Origin: Haloarchaeobius sp. HME9146
GTDB lineage: Archaea > Halobacteriota > Halobacteria > Halobacteriales > Natrialbaceae
NCBI RefSeq assembly: GCF_025399835.1
Contig: NZ_JAODVR010000001.1
Location: forward strand, 558,001-622,000
Length of the DNA: 64,000 bases
Direction: 5' to 3'
In this document: piece after piece, positions 1 to 8,416 of the stretch
Position numbering within the stretch: the stretch's first letter is position 1
Layout of the letters: each line of letters begins with the position of its first letter
The notes under the pieces: model-generated
Database searches by the model: none
The model's input: only the letters and a program-made list of their open reading frames with translations
What the model was told of the DNA's origin: nothing
Made by a program: the position numbers and the translations under genes

Positions 1-1
1 C

Positions 2-430
2 ACGCCGGCGCGCATCACCCGCGCCCTCATCGAGGACTGCCTCGACGCCGACGTGTTCGAGGCGGTCGACATCCTCAACGTGAACGGGCCGGTCGACGCG
101 ACCGACCCTCGTCTCCGGGTCACGCATCCCCACGGCGACTTCGACGTTCGGGTCGAACACAACTCGGTGGACCCCGAGGACGAGGATTTGCCCGTGGAAG
201 TGGGTGAAGACGGCGAACTCATCGCCCTGCGCGATAAGTTCTGGCCCCACGTCGAGGGCTACGAGAACCCGTTCCCGGACATGGACGAGGTGCGCGAGCG
301 CTACCCGGTCGGAAGCGACCGCCGGGCCGTCGCGGACGGCGAGGTGAGCGTCTCGCCCCTGACCGCACCCCGGGAGGCGACGCACCACGAGAAACTGGAC
401 GCCATCGTCGAGCGACTGAACCTCACCTGA
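2..430 (+). CDS. C-terminal fragment of an unidentified protein
   Basis: The frame is open from base 2 to a TGA at 428-430, so only the last 142 residues of a gene that starts outside the window are visible. I do not recognise the family. The fragment is soluble and acidic, has no membrane segment, and ends in a short helical stretch (DAIVERLNLT). It lies 118 bases upstream of the ABC importer on the same strand and could be an enzyme acting on the imported compound, but position alone does not show this. Codon use and composition match the neighbours, so it looks like a real gene. Confidence 0.7.
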   Translation, partial: TPARITRALIEDCLDADVFEAVDILNVNGPVDATDPRLRVTHPHGDFDVRVEHNSVDPEDEDLPVEVGEDGELIALRDKFWPHVEGYENPFPDMDEVRERYPVGSDRRAVADGEVSVSPLTAPREATHHEKLDAIVERLNLT

Positions 431-512
431 TACCGGTAAACCCCGCCGGCGTATAACTGGCCGCGATACCCGCTGAGGTGCCGAAAATGAAAGATATCGT
501 GGGAAAAACGCG

Positions 513-524
513 GGTTAACTATTT
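513..524 (+). promoter_or_regulatory. Candidate TATA box of the ABC importer operon
   Basis: An AT-rich stretch (GGTTAACTATTT) in otherwise GC-rich DNA lies about 30 bases before the ATG at 549, the spacing expected for an archaeal box A driving a nearly leaderless transcript. No clear Shine-Dalgarno sequence lies before that ATG, which agrees. Confidence 0.35.
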
Positions 525-548
525 GAACGACCAGTGTAAGGTTGCCCC

Positions 549-1844
549 ATGGTTAGAAATAGCAAGCGATCGGTGGACCGGAGAACCTTCCTGAAGATCG
601 GCGGTGCGGGCAGTCTCGCGGCGACTGCTGGATGTCTCGGACTCGGTGGCGGCGGTGGAGGTGGGCCGATCACCTTTGGACAGCCAGCGGCCCAGACCGG
701 CCAGTGGGACTTCCTGCAGCCCGGCGTCTCGAAGGCGACCGACGTCGCAGTACAGCTCATCAACGACGCGGGCGGCCCACTCGGCCGTGAACTCGTCCTC
801 GAACGCTCGGACACCTCGGTGAACCCACAGCAGGCACGCACCGTCGTCACGCAGCTCACGGAGAACGAGGACGCCATCGCGTTGCTCGGGCTGTTCTCCA
901 GCGAACTCGAACCGCTGTTCGACTTCCTGCAGGAGCAGCAGACGCCGGTCGTCACGCCGTGGCCGGGCTCGAACTTCCTCGACACCCGTGGCGGCGACCA
1001 CGGCACGCCCGAGGACGTGAGCGACGACGGGTGGATCTGGCGGACGGTCATCAGTGACACCGTCCACACGGCCGGTGCAGCACTGCGCGCCCTCGACCAG
1101 GGCCACGACACGGTCGGCGTCATCAACGGCACGACCTCCGGCGCACGGAGCTGGGCGAACGGGTTCATCAGCGCCTACGAGGGCAACGGCGGCACCATCG
1201 CCGAGCAGGTCGAGGTGGCCCAGGGCGAATCGAACTACCAGTCCGCGCTCGAACGGCTGTTCCAGGCCGACTTCAGCGCGTTCGCGGTGAGCCTCCCGCT
1301 CGAGGACGCCATCACGCTCCTGAGCGACTGGTCCGACGGCGGCTACGGCCGCCAGCCCATCCTCTCGGACCCGCTGGCCCAGAACGACCTCCCTGACCAG
1401 GTCGGGAGCGCGCTGAACGGTGCGTGGGCAGCCAGCCCCGGCGAATCTGGCCCGAACTACGGTGCCTTCGAGAGCGCTTACAACAGCGGCGAGGGCAACG
1501 CCGAGATCAACGCCTGGACGCCGCCGGCGTGGGACGCCACCATGGTCACCGCGCTCGCCGTCGAGCGCGCCGGCGAGGCCACCGCGGAGGCCATCGAACA
1601 GAACATCGGGCCGGTGTCGCGTGGCCCCGGGACGGAGGTGGCGACCTTCGCCGAGGGGAAGGAGGCGCTCGACAACGGCGACGAGATCACGTACATGGGT
1701 GCGGCGACGCCGGTGACGTTCACCCAGTTCGGCAACGTCGTCGGCTCGGTCGTCATCAACGAGGTCCAGAACGGCCAGTTCACGCAGGTCGAGACCATCC
1801 CGGCGGACGACCTCCGGGAGTTCGTGCCGGAGGGCGAGTACTAA
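549..1844 (+). CDS. ABC transporter substrate-binding lipoprotein (LivJ/UrtA type)
   Basis: Extracellular binding protein of a branched-chain amino acid, amide or urea importer, 431 residues. The N-terminus carries a twin-arginine motif (RRTFLKIGG, residues 11-19), a hydrophobic stretch and a lipobox ending in Cys29, so it should be exported folded by Tat and lipid-anchored. A glycine-rich linker (about 33-39) leads into a periplasmic-binding-protein type I (Leu/Ile/Val-binding) domain, with the GQPAAQTGQW opening typical of the family. It is the first gene of a five-gene operon and ends 3 bases before the permease gene. The substrate cannot be told from sequence; branched-chain amino acids, urea and short amides are all possible. 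Confidence 0.85.
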   Translation: MVRNSKRSVDRRTFLKIGGAGSLAATAGCLGLGGGGGGGPITFGQPAAQTGQWDFLQPGVSKATDVAVQLINDAGGPLGRELVLERSDTSVNPQQARTVVTQLTENEDAIALLGLFSSELEPLFDFLQEQQTPVVTPWPGSNFLDTRGGDHGTPEDVSDDGWIWRTVISDTVHTAGAALRALDQGHDTVGVINGTTSGARSWANGFISAYEGNGGTIAEQVEVAQGESNYQSALERLFQADFSAFAVSLPLEDAITLLSDWSDGGYGRQPILSDPLAQNDLPDQVGSALNGAWAASPGESGPNYGAFESAYNSGEGNAEINAWTPPAWDATMVTALAVERAGEATAEAIEQNIGPVSRGPGTEVATFAEGKEALDNGDEITYMGAATPVTFTQFGNVVGSVVINEVQNGQFTQVETIPADDLREFVPEGEY

Positions 1845-1847
1845 GCG

Positions 1848-2762
1848 ATGGGACTCGCACAGAACCTCATCTTCGGGCTGGTTACGGGCTCGTACATCGC
1901 CATCGCGGCCATCGGGTTCACGCTCATCTACGGCATCGTGGACATGATCAACTTCGCGTACGGCGAGTACATCACGGCCGGGGCGTTCATCGGCCTGCTC
2001 GTGGCCGGGTCGCTCCCGCTGCCACTGCCGGTGGCCGTGCTCGTCGCGATGGTCGGCGGCGGTATCGTCAGCCTGCTGCTCGCGAAGGTGTTCTTCACGC
2101 CCATCAACCACACCGGCCCGATTCCGATGCTGCTGACGTCCATCGGACTCGGACTCATCCTCCGCAACGTGATCCGGCTTCTCGCGGGGCGGAGCGCCCG
2201 GTACTACGACACGCAGACGACGACGTGGCAGTTCCAGGACGTCCCGGCGCTGAGTGTCGGATCCGTCGACCTGCTCGGGAGCTTCTTCGTGACCTCCCAG
2301 CAACTCGTCGTCGTCGGCTGTGCAATCGGTGTGTTCCTCGTCCTGCACGGGCTGTTGACCCGGACGGACGTGGGCATCGCCATGCGTGCGATGAGCGACG
2401 ACGAGGCGCTCGCTCGCGTCCGGGGCATCGACACCCAGCTCATCCGCAACAGCGTCTGGGTGCTCGCCGGCATGCTCGCCGGACTGTCGGGGGTGCTCCT
2501 CGGTATCCAGACGAACGTGAGCGTCACGACGGGGTTCAGTCAGATACTCATGGTACTGTCGGCCGCCATCCTCGGCGGGGCCGGGAGCCCGTACGGGGCA
2601 ATCGCCGGCGCGTACGTCATCGGCGTCGTGCTGGCGCTCTCGACGGCGTTCCTCCCCTCGGGGATGACGGGCATCTCGTCCGCGGTCGCGTTCATGATAC
2701 TCGTCGTCGTCCTGCTCGTCAAGCCGAGCGGTATCGCCGGCAAGGAGGTGCGTGAGGCATGA
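1848..2762 (+). CDS. livH: ABC transporter permease, LivH type
   Basis: First integral membrane subunit of the importer, 304 residues with about eight hydrophobic segments. The region around residues 20-45 (GFTLIYGIVDMINFAYGEY) is the LivH/UrtB hallmark, and the loop near 180-200 (GIAMRAMSDDEALARVRGI) is the cytoplasmic coupling region that contacts the ATPases. It pairs with the next permease to form the channel. The start ATG lies just after the binding-protein stop, and the gene end overlaps the next start by four bases (ATGA), which suggests translational coupling. Confidence 0.87.
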   Translation: MGLAQNLIFGLVTGSYIAIAAIGFTLIYGIVDMINFAYGEYITAGAFIGLLVAGSLPLPLPVAVLVAMVGGGIVSLLLAKVFFTPINHTGPIPMLLTSIGLGLILRNVIRLLAGRSARYYDTQTTTWQFQDVPALSVGSVDLLGSFFVTSQQLVVVGCAIGVFLVLHGLLTRTDVGIAMRAMSDDEALARVRGIDTQLIRNSVWVLAGMLAGLSGVLLGIQTNVSVTTGFSQILMVLSAAILGGAGSPYGAIAGAYVIGVVLALSTAFLPSGMTGISSAVAFMILVVVLLVKPSGIAGKEVREA

Positions 2763-3802
2763 GCGTACGCGACTCGCTCCCGGACCGCGACTCGGACCTC
2801 GCGCTGGTGATCGGCACTGTCGCCGTCGTACTGGGGCTCGTCATCGCGTTCTCGCCGGTGACGGCGACGATTCCGGGCGACCTCTACGTGTTCTTCGAGG
2901 TCGGCATCCTGTTCGTCATCTACGGCATCCTCGTGCTGGGGCTCGACCTCCAGTACGGGCACACCGGCCTCGTGAACTTCGGGCACGTCGTGTTCTTCGC
3001 GGCCGGCGCGTACACGATGGCGATGCTCTCGGCCGTGGATTCCTTCGAGGGTATCGCGCTCGGGCTCCCGTGGCCGGTCGGCCTCGTCGCCGGCGTCCTC
3101 GTGGCGGCGGCCCTCGGTGCGTTCGTCGGTGCCACGTCGCTGCGCCTGCGCGGGGACTTCCTCGCCATCGTGACGCTCGCAACCGCCGAGATATTCCACA
3201 CGCTGTTCATCAACTTCACGGACATCTTCGGCGGGACGACCGGCATCTTCGGCATCCCGACGCCACTCGGCGACCTCGCCGGCAGTCGCGACGTGACGCT
3301 GGTGGCGACGCTGCTGGTGTTCGGTGGGCTCACCGCGCTGACGTTCGCCATCGTCGCGCGGCTCACGGAAGCCCCCTACGGCCGCGTGTTGCGCGCCATC
3401 CGGGCCGACGAACTGGTGGCGCGGTCGGTCGGCAAGTCCACCTTCCGCTACAAGATGCAGTCGTTCGTCTACGGGGCCGCACTCGCCGGCTTCGCGGGTG
3501 CCCTCTTCGCGATGTACAACGGCGCCATCTCGCCTGACTTCTTCGAGTTGCAGGTGACGGTGACCGTCTGGATCGGCATGCTGCTCGGCGGCGCGTCGAA
3601 CCACCGCGCGGTGCTCGGTGGCCTCGGCATCATCATGGGGCTCCGGCTGTTCTCGCGGTTCGCACAGGACGCCGCACCCGTCTCCGCCGGCGAGTTCGCG
3701 TCCATCCGGCTCATCGTCGTCGGCCTCATCCTCGTGCTCGTCATCAGGTACCGGCCCGCCGGTATCTGGGGCGACGAGCGCGACCTGGAGGTGGATTCGT
3801 GA
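2759..3802 (+). CDS. livM: ABC transporter permease, LivM type
   Basis: Second membrane subunit, 347 residues. It has an N-terminal hydrophobic pair, then the LivM hallmark LDLQYGHTGLVNFGHVVFF near residues 62-80, a GTTGIFGIP loop, and a coupling loop GRVLRAIRADELVARSVGK near 204-222. It forms the membrane channel with LivH. The start overlaps the livH stop by ATGA, and its own stop overlaps the GTG start of livG, so permeases and ATPases are likely made from one coupled message. Confidence 0.87.
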   Translation: MSVRDSLPDRDSDLALVIGTVAVVLGLVIAFSPVTATIPGDLYVFFEVGILFVIYGILVLGLDLQYGHTGLVNFGHVVFFAAGAYTMAMLSAVDSFEGIALGLPWPVGLVAGVLVAAALGAFVGATSLRLRGDFLAIVTLATAEIFHTLFINFTDIFGGTTGIFGIPTPLGDLAGSRDVTLVATLLVFGGLTALTFAIVARLTEAPYGRVLRAIRADELVARSVGKSTFRYKMQSFVYGAALAGFAGALFAMYNGAISPDFFELQVTVTVWIGMLLGGASNHRAVLGGLGIIMGLRLFSRFAQDAAPVSAGEFASIRLIVVGLILVLVIRYRPAGIWGDERDLEVDS

Positions 3803-4554
3803 CGCTGCTCGACGTCGACGGCCTCGGCAAGCAGTTCGGCGGCCTCGTCGCCATCGACGACCTCTCGGTCTCGTTCGACGAGGGCGAGCTGGTCGGGGTG
3901 ATGGGCCCCAACGGGGCCGGCAAGTCGACGTTCTTCAACTGCGTGAGCGGCGTCGTCGAACCCGACGACGGGTCGGTCGTCTTCGACGGCGAGGACGTCA
4001 CCGGCGCGGACACCGCCGTACTCGCACGCGAGGGGCTGGTCCGGACGTTCCAGCACACCCGCCAGCTCGACACGATGACCGTCCGGGAGAACGTCAGGCT
4101 CGCCGCACCCGGCCAGCCCGGCGAACAGACGGTTTCGGCGCTGCTCCGCACCGACGGCATGCAGGAGACCGAGGCCGCGGTGGCCGAGCGCGCCGACGAA
4201 CTCATCGAGACGTTCGAACTCACCCGGCTCGCCGACGAGTACGCGAGCAGCCTCTCGGGCGGCCAGCGCAAACTGCTCGAACTCGCACGCGTGCTCATGC
4301 TGGAGCCCGACCTGCTCCTGCTCGACGAGCCGTTCGCGGGGGTGAACCCCACGCTCACGAACGAGATCGCGGCCCACATCCGCGACCTGAACGACGACGG
4401 GATGACCGTGGTCGTCATCGAGCACGAACTCGAGACGCTGACCGAGCTCGTCGACCGGCTGGTCGTGCTCCAGCAGGGCAGCCTGCTCGTCGAGGGCGAC
4501 CCCGAGACCGTACTGAACGACGAGCGCGTTATCGACGCCTACCTGGGTAGCTGA
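3799..4554 (+). CDS. livG: ABC transporter ATP-binding protein, LivG type
   Basis: Cytoplasmic ATPase of the importer, 251 residues. Walker A is GPNGAGKST (36-44), the ABC signature LSGGQ is at 152-156, and Walker B LLLLDEPFAGVNP follows. The FQHTRQLDTMTVREN region after Walker A is typical of LivG. The start is a GTG overlapping the livM stop (GTGA); the reading frame and family alignment support it. It works as a heterodimer with the next gene product, two bases downstream. Confidence 0.88.
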   Translation: MTLLDVDGLGKQFGGLVAIDDLSVSFDEGELVGVMGPNGAGKSTFFNCVSGVVEPDDGSVVFDGEDVTGADTAVLAREGLVRTFQHTRQLDTMTVRENVRLAAPGQPGEQTVSALLRTDGMQETEAAVAERADELIETFELTRLADEYASSLSGGQRKLLELARVLMLEPDLLLLDEPFAGVNPTLTNEIAAHIRDLNDDGMTVVVIEHELETLTELVDRLVVLQQGSLLVEGDPETVLNDERVIDAYLGS

Positions 4555-4556
4555 CC

Positions 4557-5318
4557 ATGAACGACGCAACGACACTCGACGACACGCCGGACGACACCCG
4601 CAGCACGCGGGGAGACCACCTGCTCGAGGTCACGGACCTCGATGCGGGCTACGGCGACCTCCAGGTGCTCACCGACGTCGACCTGCACGTCGACGAGGGC
4701 GAGTACGTCACCATCGTCGGCCCGAACGGGGCCGGGAAATCGACGGCCATGAAGTCGATCTTCGGTCTCGCGGACCGGATGGGCGGCAGTATCACGTTCG
4801 GCGGCACGGACATCACCGACTACCCGCCGGAGGAGGTCATCACGGTCGGGATGAGCTACGTCCCCCAGACGGAGAACGTCTTCCCGTCGCTCACCGTCGG
4901 GGAGAACCTCCGAATCGGGGCGTACATCCTCGACGACGTGCCCGAGGAGCGGCGGCAGGCGGTGTTCGACCGCTTCCCCGTCCTCGAAGAGCGCATCGAC
5001 CAGGACGCCGGCACGCTCTCGGGCGGCCAGCAGCAGATGCTCGCCATGGGCTGTGCGCTCATGCTCGACCCGGACCTGCTGTTGCTCGACGAGCCCTCGG
5101 CCGGGCTCGCGCCCGACCTCGTCGACGTCATGTTCGACCGCATCGACGAGGTGAACGACGCCGGCACCTCCATCCTGATGGTCGAACAGAACGCGAAAGA
5201 GGCGCTCCGGCGCTGTGACCGTGGCTACGTCCTCGCACAGGGCGAGAACCGCTACGAGGGCCCGGGCGACGCACTTCTCGACGACGACGAGGTGCGCCGG
5301 CAGTTCCTCGGCGGCTAA
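4557..5318 (+). CDS. livF: ABC transporter ATP-binding protein, LivF type
   Basis: Second ATPase of the importer, 253 residues. A hydrophilic extension of about 20 residues precedes the domain; Walker A GPNGAGKST is at 55-63, the signature LSGGQQQ near 153 and Walker B LLLLDEPSAGLAP follows. The YVPQTENVFPSLTVGENL segment is characteristic of LivF. It is the last gene of the operon and faces the convergent ornithine cyclodeaminase gene across 63 bases. Confidence 0.88.
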   Translation: MNDATTLDDTPDDTRSTRGDHLLEVTDLDAGYGDLQVLTDVDLHVDEGEYVTIVGPNGAGKSTAMKSIFGLADRMGGSITFGGTDITDYPPEEVITVGMSYVPQTENVFPSLTVGENLRIGAYILDDVPEERRQAVFDRFPVLEERIDQDAGTLSGGQQQMLAMGCALMLDPDLLLLDEPSAGLAPDLVDVMFDRIDEVNDAGTSILMVEQNAKEALRRCDRGYVLAQGENRYEGPGDALLDDDEVRRQFLGG

Positions 5319-5361
5319 GTCGGGGCCACTGCCGACCCAGTTCAGGGCGACTGCCGACGTT

Positions 5362-5398
5362 CTCAGAACGACTCTTTCCGCTCAGAACGACTGTTCCG
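5362..5398. repeat. Imperfect 19-bp tandem repeat containing a stop codon
   Basis: CTCAGAACGACTCTTTCCG (5362-5380) is followed directly by CTCAGAACGACTGTTCCG (5381-5398). The second copy is the 3' end of the ornithine cyclodeaminase gene (residues QSF and stop on the minus strand); the first is an extra copy just past the stop and reads KESF-stop in its own frame. It resembles the gene-end echoes after sufU, radA and the acyl-CoA dehydrogenase gene. Confidence 0.75.
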
Positions 5399-6356
5399 TC
5401 CCGATTCCAGCCTCGGTCGCCGACTCGTACACGTCTGCCGCGGTTGCCGCGTCGAGGACCGCCGTGCCGACGCTCTCGACCACCAGAATCTCATCATCAG
5501 ATTCTCGGCCAGCATCGCCCTCGAACACCGCCGACAGCGGAATCAGGTCGTCTTCGGTCAGGTCGGTCGCCAGCAGGTCACCGATCTCTGCGACCTCCTC
5601 GGGCACGTCCGCGAAGACGCGCGCGGCCCGGTCGAACACCGCGGACTCCAGTTCCTGCATCTCCCCGGTGTACGCGCCGACCGCGACGACGAGCGTGCCC
5701 GGCGCGAGCGTGTCTGCGGGGAACACGGGCTCCGTGCTGGTCGTCGCCGTCACCACGACGGTCGCGTCCTGCACCGCTGCCTCGGCCGAGTCGACGGCTT
5801 CGGCCGGGATGTCGTGGTCGCGGAGGTCGGCCGCGCAGTCCTCGCGCGAGTCGCTCGGCGAGTAGATTTTGACCGAGTCGACGTCGCACAGCGCTGCGAT
5901 GGCGCGGGTCTGCCAGCGCGCCTGCGTGCCAGCGCCGAGCACACCGACCCGGACGGGGCCGCTCGGGGCGAGGTCGCGCGCCGCCAGGCCGCCGATGCAG
6001 CCGGTCCGGGCGTTCGTGATGCGTCCGCCGTTCATGAACGAGACGGGCTGGCCGGTTCGCGCGTCGGCGAGGACGACCTGCGCGTGGATGGTCGGCAGCC
6101 CACGGTCGGCGTTGCCCTCGTTGACCCCGACCAGCTTCGTCGCGAAGTGAGGCTCGCCGTGGATGTACGCGGGCATGGCGAGGCCCATCCCCAGCGGCTC
6201 CGGCCCGTCGAGGCCGGTCCCGATATCGTAGTGCGGGCGGTCCGGGCGCTCGACCTCGCCACGGCCCTGACTCACGAGTGCGTCCTCGACCACGGGCGCG
6301 AGCGACGGGAGGTCGATGAGCGACGCGACCTCCTCGTCGGAGAGTACGAGTACCAT
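5382..6356 (-). CDS. Ornithine cyclodeaminase/alanine dehydrogenase family protein
   Basis: NAD(P)-dependent enzyme of the ornithine cyclodeaminase/mu-crystallin family, 324 residues, the usual length. The start MVLVLSDEEVASLIDL is the conserved family opening; an upstream in-frame ATG would add 35 unrelated residues. Visible features are the substrate-side KLVGVNEGNADRGLPT segment, the NAD-binding motif GVLGAGTQARWQ in the middle, and the following VKIYSPSD strand end. Members include ornithine cyclodeaminase, alanine dehydrogenase and ketimine or opine-type reductases, so the substrate is open. It lies convergent to the amino acid/amide importer, so a role in amino acid use is possible. Confidence 0.8.
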   Translation of the reverse strand: MVLVLSDEEVASLIDLPSLAPVVEDALVSQGRGEVERPDRPHYDIGTGLDGPEPLGMGLAMPAYIHGEPHFATKLVGVNEGNADRGLPTIHAQVVLADARTGQPVSFMNGGRITNARTGCIGGLAARDLAPSGPVRVGVLGAGTQARWQTRAIAALCDVDSVKIYSPSDSREDCAADLRDHDIPAEAVDSAEAAVQDATVVVTATTSTEPVFPADTLAPGTLVVAVGAYTGEMQELESAVFDRAARVFADVPEEVAEIGDLLATDLTEDDLIPLSAVFEGDAGRESDDEILVVESVGTAVLDAATAADVYESATEAGIGTEQSF

Positions 6357-6400
6357 GTCCGGGGAGTGGCCGGCGGCCGTGTTAACTGTTTCCGGCCGGC

Positions 6401-7120
6401 TCACTTCGCCAGCCGCGCCCGGTAGTACACCCCGCGGTGGTCCACCTTGACTACTGTCCACGGCGTGCCGACGCAGGCGTCGCGCAGCCGGTCGGGAGAC
6501 ACGAGCAGGAAGTGCAGCGTCTCCCCGACGAGGCGCTCCCCGTCGCGGTCGTACTCGAAGTGGAAGGCGCGGTGGGCGACGCCCTCGCGGGGGTCCGGGC
6601 GATATCCCAGCATCTCGCCGGGGTCGTCGAGCGCGGCAGGGTCGTACTCGTCGACGAAGGCGGTCGCGTCGCTGGTCGTCACGCGGGCGAACTCACAGAG
6701 CAATGCCCGGATTCCGGCGATGGAGCCGCCGAGGCCGAGCTGGGTCCCGTTCGCGAGCAGGTTCGGGAACCGGGTCGCGGGGTAGGGCATGTCGAACATG
6801 TCCGCGACGTGGGCGTCGGCGACGCCCCGGGCGCGAGCCGCCGCGACTGCACCGGGGCTCACGTCGAAGGGGACGACCTCGGTCCCATGCGCCTGCAGGA
6901 ACAGGGCGTGCTTTCCAGCCCCGCAGCCCACGTCGAGCAGTGGGCCGTCCAGCGCGAGGAGTCGGTCGGAGAAGTCGTCGTCGCCCTCGCCGACCGCGGT
7001 GAAGTAGTTCTCGTGGATGTGGCCGTCGGCGGTCTCGGTCCCGTCGACGTACCGACAGTCGCCGCGGAGACCGCCGCGCTGGTAGTCCAGCATGGCAGTC
7101 CCCAGTGGGTCGCTGGCCAT
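6401..7120 (-). CDS. Class I SAM-dependent methyltransferase
   Basis: Soluble methyltransferase, 239 residues. The SAM-binding motif I is LLDVGCGAGKHALFL (about 60-74), followed by the acidic end of strand 2 (VVPFDVSPGAV) and motif III-like DMFDMPYP near 107. The C-terminal half, with GVAHRAFHFEYDRDGE, is like small-molecule methyltransferases of the UbiE/Methyltransf_25 type. Substrate unknown. The start ATG at 7120 follows a promoter region with a perfect inverted repeat at 7141-7160, so it is probably under a specific repressor or activator. Confidence 0.75.
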   Translation of the reverse strand: MASDPLGTAMLDYQRGGLRGDCRYVDGTETADGHIHENYFTAVGEGDDDFSDRLLALDGPLLDVGCGAGKHALFLQAHGTEVVPFDVSPGAVAAARARGVADAHVADMFDMPYPATRFPNLLANGTQLGLGGSIAGIRALLCEFARVTTSDATAFVDEYDPAALDDPGEMLGYRPDPREGVAHRAFHFEYDRDGERLVGETLHFLLVSPDRLRDACVGTPWTVVKVDHRGVYYRARLAK

Positions 7121-7140
7121 ACTCTAGTTAACACGCCCCA

Positions 7141-7160
7141 CATTACAAAAATCTGTAATG
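7141..7160. promoter_or_regulatory. Palindromic operator candidate before the methyltransferase
   Basis: CATTACA (7141-7147) and TGTAATG (7154-7160) form a perfect 7-bp inverted repeat with a 6-base A/T-rich spacer, 21-40 bases before the methyltransferase ATG at 7120. Flanking CCAC and GTGG add partial outer symmetry. The position overlaps where the box A of a leaderless haloarchaeal promoter would be, so a bound dimeric regulator would control transcription directly. Confidence 0.55.
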
Positions 7161-7221
7161 AAACGTGGTAACATCTAGCGTCGGCGGTGCCGGTTCCGGG
7201 TGACGTACCGGACCCGATTGC

Positions 7222-8415
7222 TCAGGCCCGAGCCCCACCGACCGCCAGCACCCCGACCAGCGCCAGTCCCGCTGCCAGCGACACCAGCAGGACGGCGAAC
7301 GCGGCCTGGAAGCTCGCGACGTCGGAGACGATACCGACGACCGCGGGTGCGACCGCCCCGACGCCCATGAGGAGGGTTCGGACCACCCCGAGGCCCCCGC
7401 CGGCCACGGAATCCGGAATCAACTCGACGAGGTACGCTCCTCGCACTGGGCGGAAGCCGTGGCTCCCGAGCCCGAAGGCGATGACTGCGCCCGCGAGCAC
7501 CGGCAGCGGACTCCGGGGGACCGCGACGACCAGCGCCAGCCCCGCCGTCGCCAGCGCCAGCGTCCCGCCGATGACCGTCAGCCGGCCGAGGCGGTCGCTC
7601 ACGTCGCCGGTGACGACCTGCACGAGGCTCACGAGAAACAGCCCCGAGTAGAGCGTTCCGGCGGTCGCGGGCGACAGTCCCGCGGCGTCTTCGAGGTACA
7701 GGGGCAGGAACGCGACCGCGCCGTTGTAGGTGAACGAGAACAGGATGGTCACGGCGACGAAGACGAGGAACCAGGTATCGGAGAAGAGGTTGCGGTAGGC
7801 GCTCGAACCGCCGTCTTCGTCCTCGGACTCGGGCTCCGGCGGCAGTCGGCTCGGTACCCGCCACTGGAACAGTCCCGCCAGTACCAGCCCCGCCACCCCG
7901 CCACCGAGGAAGACGACGTGCCAGTCCGCGCCCCCGGCAGCCAGCGCCCAGACCACGGCCGCGGGCGCGACCACGCCGCCGAAGGCTCCGAACGTGTCCA
8001 TCACGCCCAGTGCCCGTCCCGTTCTGGCGGGATACACCCGCGAGAGCAGCCGGACCGCGACCGTCTTGTGCGCGCCCGTTCCGACCCCGACGAGCACCAT
8101 CACCGCCACGAGCACACCGAACGGGAGCGAGATGGTGAGCGCGAGTGACGCCACCGCAGCGACGATGGCCCCGGCAGTCACGACGCGGACGCCGCCGACC
8201 CGGTCCGCAAGCAGGCCCGAGGGGAACTGCATCGCGGCGTAGGCCAGCATCAGGGCCGTGAAGGCCGTCCCGACGACCGAATTCGAGACACCGTAGGTAC
8301 TCTGGAACGTCCCGAACAGGGGTGGGAACGCGTACCGGAGGAACTTCGCGAGGAACCAGATGAGCGCCGTCAGGACGAGCGCGTCGTAGCTGGCGAGGCC
8401 GCGGATTCGGGCCAC
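7222..8415 (-). CDS. MFS transporter
   Basis: Major facilitator superfamily membrane protein, 397 residues with about 12 hydrophobic segments. The loop 2-3 motif is present as AMQFPSGLLADRVGGVR near residue 65, and again in degenerate form in the second half (GDVSDRLGRLTVIGG). An acidic loop (PEPESEDEDGG) separates the halves. I place the start at the GTG at 8415 (VARIRGLASYDALVL), directly after the srp54 stop at 8417; the longer in-frame reading would overlap srp54 by 50 bases. It is thus probably co-transcribed with srp54. Substrate unknown. Confidence 0.75.
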   Translation of the reverse strand: MARIRGLASYDALVLTALIWFLAKFLRYAFPPLFGTFQSTYGVSNSVVGTAFTALMLAYAAMQFPSGLLADRVGGVRVVTAGAIVAAVASLALTISLPFGVLVAVMVLVGVGTGAHKTVAVRLLSRVYPARTGRALGVMDTFGAFGGVVAPAAVVWALAAGGADWHVVFLGGGVAGLVLAGLFQWRVPSRLPPEPESEDEDGGSSAYRNLFSDTWFLVFVAVTILFSFTYNGAVAFLPLYLEDAAGLSPATAGTLYSGLFLVSLVQVVTGDVSDRLGRLTVIGGTLALATAGLALVVAVPRSPLPVLAGAVIAFGLGSHGFRPVRGAYLVELIPDSVAGGGLGVVRTLLMGVGAVAPAVVGIVSDVASFQAAFAVLLVSLAAGLALVGVLAVGGARA

Positions 8416-8416
8416 T

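Noticed and set aside
519-2348. 609-codon minus-strand frame opposite the importer genes
   Set aside because: A GC-rich shadow frame full of Arg/Asp, opposite well-supported livJ/livH genes. Many similar long antisense frames across the window were rejected for the same reason.
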